Assembly: GCF_041228405.1 (NCBI RefSeq)
Contig: NZ_CP133888.1
Coordinates: forward strand, 682,001 to 746,000
DNA from: Salinilacustrithrix flava
Lineage (GTDB): Bacteria > Actinomycetota > Acidimicrobiia > Acidimicrobiales > Salinilacustritrichaceae
DNA length: 64,000 nucleotides
Direction: 5' to 3'
The translations under genes and the position numbers were made by a program. Shown here piece after piece: positions 56,717 through 63,821 of this stretch. The stretch's first letter is position 1; each line of letters opens with the position of its first letter. The notes under the pieces were generated by a model, which worked only from the letters and a program-made list of their open reading frames with translations, was not told the DNA's origin and did not search any database.

Positions 56717-57931
56717 GTGATCACGGTCCAGAAGTTCGGCGGCACGTCGGTGGCCGACCCGGAGCGCATCCGGGAGGTGGCCGAGCACGCCGTGCGCACG
56801 AAGCGCCGCGGCACCGATGTGGTGCTGGTGGTCTCGGCCATGGGCAAGGAGACCGACTCGCTGCTCCGCCTCGCCGACGACGTCTCCACGACCCAGCCCG
56901 GCCGGGAGATGGACATGCTCATCACCGCCGGTGAGCGCAAGGCCATGGCGCTGGTGGCGATGGCCATCAGCGACCTGGGCGTGCCGTCGCAGTCCTTCAC
57001 CGGCTCCCAGGCCGGATTCATCACCGACACGACCCACAAGGACGCCAAGATCCTCGAGCTGCGGCCCGAGCGCATCGCCGACGCGCTGGCCGAGGGCTAC
57101 ATCCCGGTCATCGGCGGCAGCCAGGGCGTGTCGCTCGAGCGCGACGTGACCTTCCTCGGCCGGGGTGGCTCCGACACCACCGCCGTCGCCATCGCCCACG
57201 CCCTCGGCGCCGAGTTCTGCGAGCTCTACACCGACGTCGCCGGCGTCTACTCCGCCGATCCCCGCATCGTGTCCAAGGCCCGCCGCATGGCCGAGATCAG
57301 CTTCGACGAGCTCCTCGAGATGACGGCGACGGGCTGCCCCAAGCCGGCGATGCGCTCCGTCGAGTTCGCCCGCCGCCACCACGTCAAGCTCCACGTCCGG
57401 TCCGCCTTCACGTGGGAGCCGGGCACCATCGTCACCGAGGAGACCACCGACATGGAACAGGCCGTCGTCAACGCCGTCACCCACGACACCTCGGAGGCCA
57501 AGGTCACCGTCTCCGGGGTGTCAGACCAGCCGGGCGTCGCCGCGCAGATGTTCACGTCCCTCGCCGGCGCCGGCGTGAACGTGGACATGATCGTGCAGAA
57601 CGTGTCCGACCACGGCCGCACCGACATCTCCTTCACCTGTCCCCACTCCGACGCGGAGCGGGCCACCGAGCTCATCAACTCGCTGTCGGGCCACGTCGGC
57701 AACGCCGGCGTCGGCTTCGACCACGACATCGGCCGGGTGTCGGTCGTCGGTGCCGGCATGAAGTCGAACCCGGGCGTCGCCGCGAAGATGTTCCAGGTCC
57801 TGGCCGACAACGACATCAACATCGAGATGATCTCGACCTCGGCCATCCGCATCTCCTGCGTGATCCAGCAGTCCCAGGTCGAAGACGCCGTCCAGGTCCT
57901 GCACACGGCGTTCGGCCTCGACGCCGACTGA
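56717..57931 (+). CDS. lysC: aspartate kinase
   Basis: This 404-residue enzyme catalyses the first step of the lysine, threonine, methionine and diaminopimelate pathway. The catalytic region opens VQKFGGTSVADPERI, with GGSDTTAVAIAHAL and YTDVAGVYSADPR. Two ACT domains follow (about 265-400; GVSDQPGVAAQMF and GAGMKSNPGVAAKMF) for feedback inhibition. GTG 56717 is supported by a TAGGTT box (56703-56708) 8 nt upstream, indicating leaderless expression. Actinobacterial lysC often encodes a second, beta subunit from an internal start; I did not find a convincing site. asd follows after 64 bp. Confidence 0.96.
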   Translation: MITVQKFGGTSVADPERIREVAEHAVRTKRRGTDVVLVVSAMGKETDSLLRLADDVSTTQPGREMDMLITAGERKAMALVAMAISDLGVPSQSFTGSQAGFITDTTHKDAKILELRPERIADALAEGYIPVIGGSQGVSLERDVTFLGRGGSDTTAVAIAHALGAEFCELYTDVAGVYSADPRIVSKARRMAEISFDELLEMTATGCPKPAMRSVEFARRHHVKLHVRSAFTWEPGTIVTEETTDMEQAVVNAVTHDTSEAKVTVSGVSDQPGVAAQMFTSLAGAGVNVDMIVQNVSDHGRTDISFTCPHSDAERATELINSLSGHVGNAGVGFDHDIGRVSVVGAGMKSNPGVAAKMFQVLADNDINIEMISTSAIRISCVIQQSQVEDAVQVLHTAFGLDAD

Positions 57932-57948
57932 GGACCCGCTGAGGTCCT
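57931..57948 (+). terminator. short hairpin after lysC
   Basis: AGGACC (57931-57936) and GGTCCT (57943-57948) form a 6-bp stem, beginning at the last base of the lysC stop. A second mini-repeat, ACATC-TC-GATGT, follows at once. Together they could attenuate readthrough into asd, which has its own leaderless promoter. The stem is weak. Confidence 0.35.
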
Positions 57949-57995
57949 GACATCTCGATGTGAGACGCGCGGCCGAGGCCCGTACCCTTGGTCCC

Positions 57996-59021
57996 ATGCG
58001 CGTAGGAATCCTCGGAGCAACCGGCCAGGTCGGTGCCGTCATGCGGCGCCTCCTGGCGGAACGAAACTTCCCGGTCGACGAGCTGCGGTACTTCGCCTCG
58101 GCCCGCTCGGCCGGACGCACCCTGCCGTGGGGTGACACCGAGATCACCGTCGAGGACTCCACCGAGGCGGACTACTCCGGCCTCGACGTCGTCCTCGCCT
58201 CCGCCGGCGCCACCGCCTCCCGGGCCCTGGCCGAGCGCATCGCCGCCTCCGGCCCCGTCGTGATCGACAACTCCTCCGCGTTCCGCATGGACGACCGCGT
58301 GCCGCTCGTCGTACCCGAGGTCAACGCCGACGCGCTGGACGACCTGCCCATCGGCATCGTCGCCAACCCGAACTGCACGACCATGGTCGCCATGCCGGTG
58401 CTCAAGCCGCTGGCCGACGAGGCCGGCCTCGAGGCCATCGTGGTGTCGACCTACCAGGCCGTCTCCGGCGCCGGCCTCTCCGGCGTCGAGGAGCTCGACT
58501 CCCAGGTCCGCAAGGTCGGCGACGACGCTCCCCGCCTGACCCACGACGGCCGGGCCGCGGAGTTCGGTGAGCCGGACAACTTCGTGAAGCCGATCGCCTT
58601 CAACGTCCTCCCCTTCGCCGGCGACCTCGTCGACGACGGCCTCGAGGAGACCAACGAGGAGCAGAAGCTGCGCAACGAGTCGCGCAAGATCCTCGGCCTT
58701 CCCGACCTGCTCGTCTCCGGTACGTGCGTGCGGGTACCCGTGTTCACCGGCCACTCGCTGTCGATCAACGCCCGCTTCTCCCGTCCGATCTCCCCGGACC
58801 GGGCCCGCGAGCTGCTGGCCGGCGCCGCCGGTGTGCAGCTGGCCGACGTGCCGACCCCGCTGGACTCGGCCGGCATCGACGACACCCTCGTCGGCCGCAT
58901 CCGCGTCGACCCCACCGTCGAGCACGGCCTCGCCCTGTTCCTGTCGGGGGACAACCTCCGCAAGGGCGCCGCGCTCAACACGATCCAGATCGCCGAGGAG
59001 CTGCTCCGCCGCCGGAGCTGA
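57996..59021 (+). CDS. asd: aspartate-semialdehyde dehydrogenase
   Basis: This 341-residue enzyme reduces aspartyl phosphate to the semialdehyde. The NADP motif GILGATGQVGAVM opens the protein. The catalytic cysteine is in VANPNCTTMVAMPVLKPL, and the substrate histidine and arginine are in GTCVRVPVFTGHSLSINARF. A TACCCT box (57983-57988) lies 7 nt before the ATG at 57996, so the mRNA is probably leaderless. It forms the conserved lysC-asd pair. It ends 20 bp from the convergent MazG gene. Confidence 0.96.
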   Translation: MRVGILGATGQVGAVMRRLLAERNFPVDELRYFASARSAGRTLPWGDTEITVEDSTEADYSGLDVVLASAGATASRALAERIAASGPVVIDNSSAFRMDDRVPLVVPEVNADALDDLPIGIVANPNCTTMVAMPVLKPLADEAGLEAIVVSTYQAVSGAGLSGVEELDSQVRKVGDDAPRLTHDGRAAEFGEPDNFVKPIAFNVLPFAGDLVDDGLEETNEEQKLRNESRKILGLPDLLVSGTCVRVPVFTGHSLSINARFSRPISPDRARELLAGAAGVQLADVPTPLDSAGIDDTLVGRIRVDPTVEHGLALFLSGDNLRKGAALNTIQIAEELLRRRS

Positions 59022-59041
59022 CCGCGTTCCTCGGTTCCGCG

Positions 59042-59320
59042 TCAGCAGTCGCAGGGCATCGAGGCGCACACCGGGCAGCCGGCCGCGTAGCGCTGGGCGG
59101 CCTCGTCCAGGCTGAGCCCGAGCTGGTGGGCCAGCGACGCGACCCAGGCGATGACGTCGCCCAGCTCGTGGAGCTGCTGCTCGGGCGTGCCCTTGCGGGC
59201 GGCTTGGGCCAGCTCCCCCACCTCCTCGCACAGCCACGCCACCGTCGGCGCGGTGCCCCGATCGGCGTCTCGCTCGCCGTAGGTGGCGGCGATGGTGGCC
59301 TGGAACGCTGCGATGTCCAC
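59042..59320 (-). CDS. MazG-like nucleotide pyrophosphohydrolase with cysteine-rich tail
   Basis: This is a 92-residue all-alpha NTP pyrophosphatase. The metal motifs are EEVGELAQAARKG (ExxxE-type) and HELGDVIAWVASLA (ExxD). It is single-domain, as in MazG-like dCTPase/iMazG proteins. The C-terminus adds AAGCPVCASMPCDC with a CxxC and a CxC, a possible zinc or thiol site not required for the fold. GTG 59320 follows a TACGCT box (59329-59334 minus) by 8 nt. It is divergent from the SurE-like lipoprotein. Confidence 0.88.
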   Translation of the reverse strand: MDIAAFQATIAATYGERDADRGTAPTVAWLCEEVGELAQAARKGTPEQQLHELGDVIAWVASLAHQLGLSLDEAAQRYAAGCPVCASMPCDC

Positions 59321-59385
59321 GACCTCGGAGCGTACCGGCGGACCATCCACCCATCGCCGGGACGCCAGGTCCACACTGGCCCCAG

Positions 59386-60159
59386 ATGCGGTTCCGGCTC
59401 GGGGGATGTGCCGTCGCACTGGTGCTGGTGCTCAGCGCCTGCGGCGTGGGCAGCGGGTCCGACAGCGCGGCACCCGACGTGGCTGCGGCCGAGACGATGG
59501 AGCTCGTCGAGCTGGCGAGCGCACGGGACACCCTGCCGCCGGCTCCGCACGCCGCCACCTCGCTCACCGTGCTGCTCACCCACTCCGGTGGCGCGGCCGA
59601 CCCGGGCCTCGATGCGGCCGCCGCCGCCCTCGCCCAACGTCCCGACATCCGGGTGGCCATCGCGGCAGCAGGGACGTCGTCGGATGGCGGCATCACGATG
59701 AGCGGCTTCCCGGTCACGGGCGTGAACGGCACCGATCTGGTGGCCTCGTCGATCGCCGCGACCGGCCACGTGCCCGAGCTCGTCGTCGTCGGCATCGACC
59801 GCACGGACACCCCCGGAGCGGCGGAGGCGATTGCCGCTGCGGCGGCCGACGCCGGCGTCCCGGCCCTCGTGGTGGTGGTGGAGGGCGGCGACCAGGTCGA
59901 CCACGCCGCGGCGGCGATGCAGCTGCTCGAGGTGCTCGACCTGGAGCTCGATGCCCTCCTCGATGAGCCGGCAGCCGTCCACCGGCTCGTCGTGCCGAGC
60001 TGTCGGTCGGGCTCGCTGCGCGGGCGCCTCGTCGTGCGGCCGACCCCCACTGCGGCGCCGCTCGGCCCCTCGGACTGCACCAGCGCCGACCGCTCCGTCC
60101 CCGATGACGAGGCCTCTGCGGTGGGCGCGGGCTACGCCTCCCTGAGCCGACTGCCCTGA
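59386..60159 (+). CDS. SurE-like secreted lipoprotein lacking the metal-binding aspartates
   Basis: This 257-residue protein has a signal with a good lipobox (LVLSAC, cysteine at about 19). The mature part follows the SurE phosphatase order: a first strand LTVLLTHSGGAADPGLDAAAAAL, where SurE has LLTNDDGxxAPGIxxLxxxL, then VAIAAAGTSSDGGIT, a GTxxxxV-like NGTDLVASSIAA, PELVVVGIDRTDTPG (SurE PDLVVSGIN) and VPALVVVVEGG. The catalytic NDDG is THSGG, so the two metal-binding aspartates are lost. This looks like a secreted, catalytically dead or repurposed SurE fold. The function is unknown. CACACT lies 8 nt before the ATG as a possible leaderless -10 variant. Confidence 0.6.
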   Translation: MRFRLGGCAVALVLVLSACGVGSGSDSAAPDVAAAETMELVELASARDTLPPAPHAATSLTVLLTHSGGAADPGLDAAAAALAQRPDIRVAIAAAGTSSDGGITMSGFPVTGVNGTDLVASSIAATGHVPELVVVGIDRTDTPGAAEAIAAAAADAGVPALVVVVEGGDQVDHAAAAMQLLEVLDLELDALLDEPAAVHRLVVPSCRSGSLRGRLVVRPTPTAAPLGPSDCTSADRSVPDDEASAVGAGYASLSRLP

Positions 60160-60168
60160 CGCAACGGG

Positions 60169-60600
60169 TCAGGGGCCCTCGGCCGCGCCCCGCAGTCGGC
60201 GCCAGCGCTCGAGCACCTCGTCGACCGGGAGGGGGCCGAGCGTCGTCGGCGGTCCCGAGACCGTGGTGCGGTTCACCGTCCGGATCCGGTCGTTGAGGTG
60301 CTCGACCAGCGAGCGCACCTCGGCCTCGGTCGCCAGCGCGCCGAGCGAGCCGAGCGCAGCGTCCACGTCGATGCGGATCTGGATCGCCGGCGGCGGGGGC
60401 GGCGCAGCGCGCTCGCGGCGGAGCTTGTCCCGGATCCAGGCCATCTCGTCGCGGCGAGCGTCGAGGTCGCGGATCGGCCGACCGGCGCCGGGGAGGCCGT
60501 CGAAGTCGCCGCGCTCGATCGCCTCGGCGATCTGACGCTCGATCCAGCGCTCCCAGGAGACCCCGGGCGGCTTGCGTGCCGACGTCGCTCCGTCTTCCAC
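60169..60600 (-). CDS. DUF1992 (DnaJ-homologue-like) protein
   Basis: This 143-residue protein carries the DUF1992 region ERWIERQIAEAIERGDFDGLPGAGRPI, the family signature (in eukaryotes part of DNAJC28). The C-terminal half is helical with an APPPPPAI stretch. GTG 60600 follows a TATCGT box (60608-60613 minus) by 7 nt, so the transcript should be leaderless. The function of the family is unknown. It is divergent from the MBL-fold hydrolase; the two promoters interleave around TTGACA at 60624-60629. Confidence 0.82.
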   Translation of the reverse strand: MEDGATSARKPPGVSWERWIERQIAEAIERGDFDGLPGAGRPIRDLDARRDEMAWIRDKLRRERAAPPPPPAIQIRIDVDAALGSLGALATEAEVRSLVEHLNDRIRTVNRTTVSGPPTTLGPLPVDEVLERWRRLRGAAEGP

Positions 60601-60658
60601 CCCGGCGACGATAGGAGAATCATTTGACAGTTGGGCTCGCAGATGTTCGGCTGTCCGG

Positions 60659-61489
60659 ATGCCCCTCTCCGTGACGCTGCTCGGGACGGGCAGCCCCCTC
60701 CCCGACCCGAACCGGGCCGGCCCGTCGACCCTCGTGCAGGCCGGCGGCACGAACCTGCTGGTCGACGCCGGGCGGGGATGCGTCATGCGCCTCGCCGGCG
60801 CCGGGCTCTTCCCGAGCATGGTCACCGGCGTGCTCCTGACGCACCTGCACAGTGACCACATCTGCGCCCTGAACGACGTGATCACGTCGCACTGGGTGAC
60901 CAGCCAAGCACCGACCCCTCTGCCGATCCACGGACCTCCGGGCACCGCGGCGGTGGTCACCGGCATCGAGCAGATGCTGCAGCCCGACGTCGGCTACCGG
61001 ATCGACCACCACGACGACCTCACCGCCGGCCCGCAGCTCGAGGTGGTGGAGCACGAGCCGGGCGAGACCTTCACGATCGGCGCATGCACGGTGACGACCC
61101 ACGCCACCGACCACCGCCCCGTGGAGCCGACCCTCGGCTACCGGATCGACCACGACGGCGCCGTCGCGGCCATCGCCGGCGACACCGTCCCCTGCGCGGG
61201 CCTCGACGAGCTGTGCGCCGGCGCCGACCTGTACGTCCAGACGGTGATCCGGGAGGACCTCGTCGCCCTCGTGCCCAACGCACGGCTCCAGGACATCCTC
61301 GACTACCACTCGACCGTGGTCCAGGCGGCCCAGACCGCGGCGCGGGCGGGGGTCGGCACGCTCGTCCTCACCCACTACGTGCCGCCGATGCAGCCGGGCC
61401 AGGAGGACGCGTGGCGGGCCATCGCCGCCGAGCACTTCGACGGGACGATCGTCCTCGGAGACGATCTGACCCGGGCCGACGCTTCTTGA
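60659..61489 (+). CDS. MBL-fold hydrolase, RNase Z-like
   Basis: This 276-residue metallo-beta-lactamase-fold enzyme has VTLLGTGSPLPDPNRAGPS, the zinc motif THLHSDH, THATDHRPVEPTLGYRI, AGDTVPCAGLDEL and VLTHYVPPMQPG, resembling the RNase Z/arylsulfatase-like group. Its substrate is unknown. Upstream of the ATG at 60659 are TTGACA (60624-60629), 17 bp and TCGGCT 6 nt before the start, a possible promoter. Its stop lies inside the TTGACC arm of the palindrome before the MFS gene. Confidence 0.8.
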   Translation: MPLSVTLLGTGSPLPDPNRAGPSTLVQAGGTNLLVDAGRGCVMRLAGAGLFPSMVTGVLLTHLHSDHICALNDVITSHWVTSQAPTPLPIHGPPGTAAVVTGIEQMLQPDVGYRIDHHDDLTAGPQLEVVEHEPGETFTIGACTVTTHATDHRPVEPTLGYRIDHDGAVAAIAGDTVPCAGLDELCAGADLYVQTVIREDLVALVPNARLQDILDYHSTVVQAAQTAARAGVGTLVLTHYVPPMQPGQEDAWRAIAAEHFDGTIVLGDDLTRADAS

Positions 61490-61501
61490 CCGCGCGGTCA
61501 A
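61486..61501. promoter_or_regulatory. candidate TetR-type operator before the MFS gene
   Basis: TTGACCGCGCGGTCAA is a perfect 16-bp palindrome and the most symmetric copy of the motif in the window. It abuts a TAGGGT -10 box (61502-61507) of the MFS gene at 61517, so binding would block RNA polymerase. It also covers the stop codon of the upstream hydrolase gene. Confidence 0.6.
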
Positions 61502-61516
61502 TAGGGTGGTCCGGCG

Positions 61517-62848
61517 ATGCGTCGAGACCCCCCGGACACCGCCCCCGAACCGGCGAACGAGGTCCCTGAGCGCGTCATCGTCCCGCAGTCCCCGGTCGCC
61601 CCGGGCACCGAGGCGGTCGAGCGGATCTCCACGTTCCACTCCCTGCGCTACCCCGAGTACCGCCTGCTGTTCATCTCCGGGCTCTTCATCTTCCTCGGCG
61701 TGCAGGCCCAGCAGATCGTGCGCGGCTGGCTCGCCGCCGAGCTCACCGGGTCCAACCGGGGCCTGGGCGGGGTGTTCTTCGGCTTCGCCATCCCGATGCT
61801 GCTGCTCACCCCGTTCGGCGGGGTCGCGGCCGACCGCTTCCCCAAGCGCACCGTCCTGCTCGTCTCCACCGCCCTGCTCGTCATCAGCGCGCTGTGGGTC
61901 GGCCTGGCCGACGCGTTCGGCGTCCTCGAGTACTGGATGCTCGTCGGCGCCTCCGCCGTCCAGGCGTCGGGGTTCGCCATCTTCGGCCCGGCCCGGATCA
62001 GCTTCACCAGCGAGCTGGTCGACCGCCGGGCGCTGCCGAACGCCGTGATCCTCAGCCAGATCAGCATGAACAGCACCCGGATCATCGGCCCGGCCGCGGG
62101 CGGCGCGCTCATCGGCGTCGCCTGGCTCGGCACCGCCGGCACCTACCTGATCACGGCGGCGCTGATGGTCATCGCCTTCATCATCATCGTCCCGCTGCCG
62201 AAGCAGGCCAAGGTCGACCGGAGCGACCGGCCGAGCCCCATCTCGGAGCTGCGCGCCGGGCTGCGCTACGTGCGGGGCAACCGGCCGGTGCTCCTGCTCA
62301 TCATCGCCTCCTACGCGGTCGTCATGTTCGCCTTCCCCTACATCGCCTTCCTGCCGCTGGTCGCCACCGAGGTGTTCGACGTCGGCTCGGCCGGCTACGG
62401 GATCATGAACGCGGCCAGCGGCGCAGCAGCCGTGATCGTCTCGCTGCGCATCGCTCGCATCTCCGGCGCCGACAGCTGGCGCATCCAGGTCATCGCCGGC
62501 GTCGTGTTCGGCGTCGGCATCGTCGCCCTCGGGCTCGCGCCGTCGTTCCCGCTCGCCCTGCTCGCCCTCTTCGTCATCGGCGGCGGCGCCTCGGCGTTCC
62601 AGGCGATGAACAACACGCTGATCCTCACCGAGAGCGAGCCCGAGTACCACGGCCGGGTCCAGTCGCTGCTCATGCTCAGCTTCTCCGGGTTCGGCCTCGC
62701 CGCCCTGCCCCTCGGCGCCGTGGCCGACACGGTCGGCCTGCGGCCGGTGTTCGTCGGCATGGGCATCAGCGCCGTGATCTCGATGCTGCTGTACCAGTGG
62801 GCGCGCCGCCGGGTGCCCCGCGATCAGTCCAAGACGACGATCTCGTAG
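61517..62848 (+). CDS. MFS transporter (MFS_3-like)
   Basis: This 443-residue transporter has 12 predicted helices, with GGVAADRFPKRTVLLVSTALLV between helices 2 and 3 and the hydrophilic loop KQAKVDRSDRPSPISELRAG in the middle. It resembles MFS exporters in the EntS/MFS_3 group; substrate unknown. The ATG at 61517 follows TAGGGT by 9 nt, with the perfect palindrome immediately upstream, so it is likely repressed by the same factor as the acyl-CoA genes. It overlaps the convergent lipoprotein gene by 25 bp. Confidence 0.87.
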   Translation: MRRDPPDTAPEPANEVPERVIVPQSPVAPGTEAVERISTFHSLRYPEYRLLFISGLFIFLGVQAQQIVRGWLAAELTGSNRGLGGVFFGFAIPMLLLTPFGGVAADRFPKRTVLLVSTALLVISALWVGLADAFGVLEYWMLVGASAVQASGFAIFGPARISFTSELVDRRALPNAVILSQISMNSTRIIGPAAGGALIGVAWLGTAGTYLITAALMVIAFIIIVPLPKQAKVDRSDRPSPISELRAGLRYVRGNRPVLLLIIASYAVVMFAFPYIAFLPLVATEVFDVGSAGYGIMNAASGAAAVIVSLRIARISGADSWRIQVIAGVVFGVGIVALGLAPSFPLALLALFVIGGGASAFQAMNNTLILTESEPEYHGRVQSLLMLSFSGFGLAALPLGAVADTVGLRPVFVGMGISAVISMLLYQWARRRVPRDQSKTTIS

Positions 62849-63183
62849 CCGTCGCTCCCCGAGAGGGGGCAGTACCCCTCGTAGCGACCCGGGACGCTGT
62901 ACGTCAGCGACAGGTTCCGGCCTGCGGCCACGAAGTACGGCCCGACCGTCTGGTCGACGTCGTCCTCGTTGCGCAGGAGCAACGTGTCGCCCACCCGCAG
63001 CTCGATCCGAGCCGGCATGACGTCGACGGTCTCGCCGGCGTCGAGGCGGTCCTGCGTGCCAGCTGGGACGACGACCTCCACGGTCTGGGCCTGGCGGTCC
63101 TCGCCGCAGCCGGCGACCGCGCCGGCGGATGCGAGGACGACCAGCGCCCAGGCGAGCAGGCGCAGTCCCGGCCGGCGCGCCAT
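62824..63183 (-). CDS. cupredoxin-like lipoprotein without obvious copper ligands
   Basis: This 119-residue lipoprotein has a signal and lipobox ending VAGC. A single beta-sandwich domain follows with cupredoxin-like strands (ARIELRVGDTLLLRNEDDVDQTVGPYFVAAG, SLTYSVPGRYEGYCPL). Cupredoxins place a histidine in the NxDxxxH region and C-x-x-H/M near the end. Here the first His position reads Q (VDQTVG) and the end is YCPLSGSDGYE, so only the cysteine remains. It starts one base inside the stop of the PCuAC gene (TGATG), so it is the third gene of a copper operon. It may be a non-copper or atypical site. Confidence 0.65.
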   Translation of the reverse strand: MARRPGLRLLAWALVVLASAGAVAGCGEDRQAQTVEVVVPAGTQDRLDAGETVDVMPARIELRVGDTLLLRNEDDVDQTVGPYFVAAGRNLSLTYSVPGRYEGYCPLSGSDGYEIVVLD

Positions 63184-63821
63184 CACGGGGCCATGTCCCG
63201 GACCTCGGCGGTCACCACGACGTCACCGGCCTGCTCGAACGTGAGCGTGAGCTCGATCGTGGTGCCCACCTCCAGAGGCTCGACCAGGTCCAGCATCATG
63301 ATGTGCAGCCCGCCGGGCTCGAGCGACACGGTCTCGCCGGCCGGCACCGGGATGTCCTCCACCGGCTGCATCTGCATCATCGGCGCGCCGGCCATCGAGG
63401 TGTCGGTCGTCCCCTCGCCCTCCTCGCCGCCCATGCCCTCGCCCATCCCGGCGTCACCGTCGTCCTCGACGGCCGTCGTCTCGTGGAGCTCGACCCTCGC
63501 GGCGACGGCTGCGTCGACGCTGGCCGAGAGCAGCACGTCGTCGGCCTCGGTCCCGTTGGTGATGTCGAGGTACGCGGCCCCGGCCGTCGCCACCGCCGGG
63601 GAGGTGCGGGCCCAGGCGTCGGCGACCTCCAGCTCGCCGGCCGGCTCCTCGGCCTGGGTGGTGTCCGTGGTGTTGGCGGCCTCGGTCACCGGGGCGGCCT
63701 CGCCGGACACGGCGGCGACCTCGTCGTCGTCACCGCACGCGGCGAGGAGGGAGCCGGCGAGCACGAGGGCGGCGACGGCGGTCAGGCGGCGGGTGGGGGT
63801 GGGGGTGGGGGTGGGGGTCAT
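63183..63821 (-). CDS. PCu(A)C copper chaperone lipoprotein
   Basis: This 212-residue extracytoplasmic Cu(I) chaperone supplies the CuA site of cytochrome oxidase. It has a lipobox ending LLAAC, an acidic linker, and a PCuAC domain (about 65-210). The ligand set HxnMx21-HxM appears as VELHETT, MMQMQP and GGLHIMMLDL. A Met/Glu/Gly-rich insert (GMGEGMGGEEGEG) lies between the first ligands. The ATG at 63821 overlaps the stop of the SCO gene (ATGA). The first ten codons are an ACCCCC hexamer repeat (TPTPTPTPT). Confidence 0.85.
   Translation of the reverse strand: MTPTPTPTPTRRLTAVAALVLAGSLLAACGDDDEVAAVSGEAAPVTEAANTTDTTQAEEPAGELEVADAWARTSPAVATAGAAYLDITNGTEADDVLLSASVDAAVAARVELHETTAVEDDGDAGMGEGMGGEEGEGTTDTSMAGAPMMQMQPVEDIPVPAGETVSLEPGGLHIMMLDLVEPLEVGTTIELTLTFEQAGDVVVTAEVRDMAP
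63791..63818 (+). repeat. G-rich hexamer repeat, potential G-quadruplex
   Basis: On the plus strand GGGTGG and GTGGGG units run as GGGTGGGGGTGGGGGTGG and on, giving at least four G-tracts of five bases. On the minus strand they code the Thr-Pro repeat at the start of the PCuAC gene. The G-rich strand is the template strand for that gene. Quadruplex formation is a prediction from sequence only. Confidence 0.6.

Noticed and set aside
56715..56726. Palindrome CCGTGATCACGG over the lysC start
   Set aside because: It consists of the start codon and the Ile-Thr codons and has no partner elsewhere; coincidence is likely.
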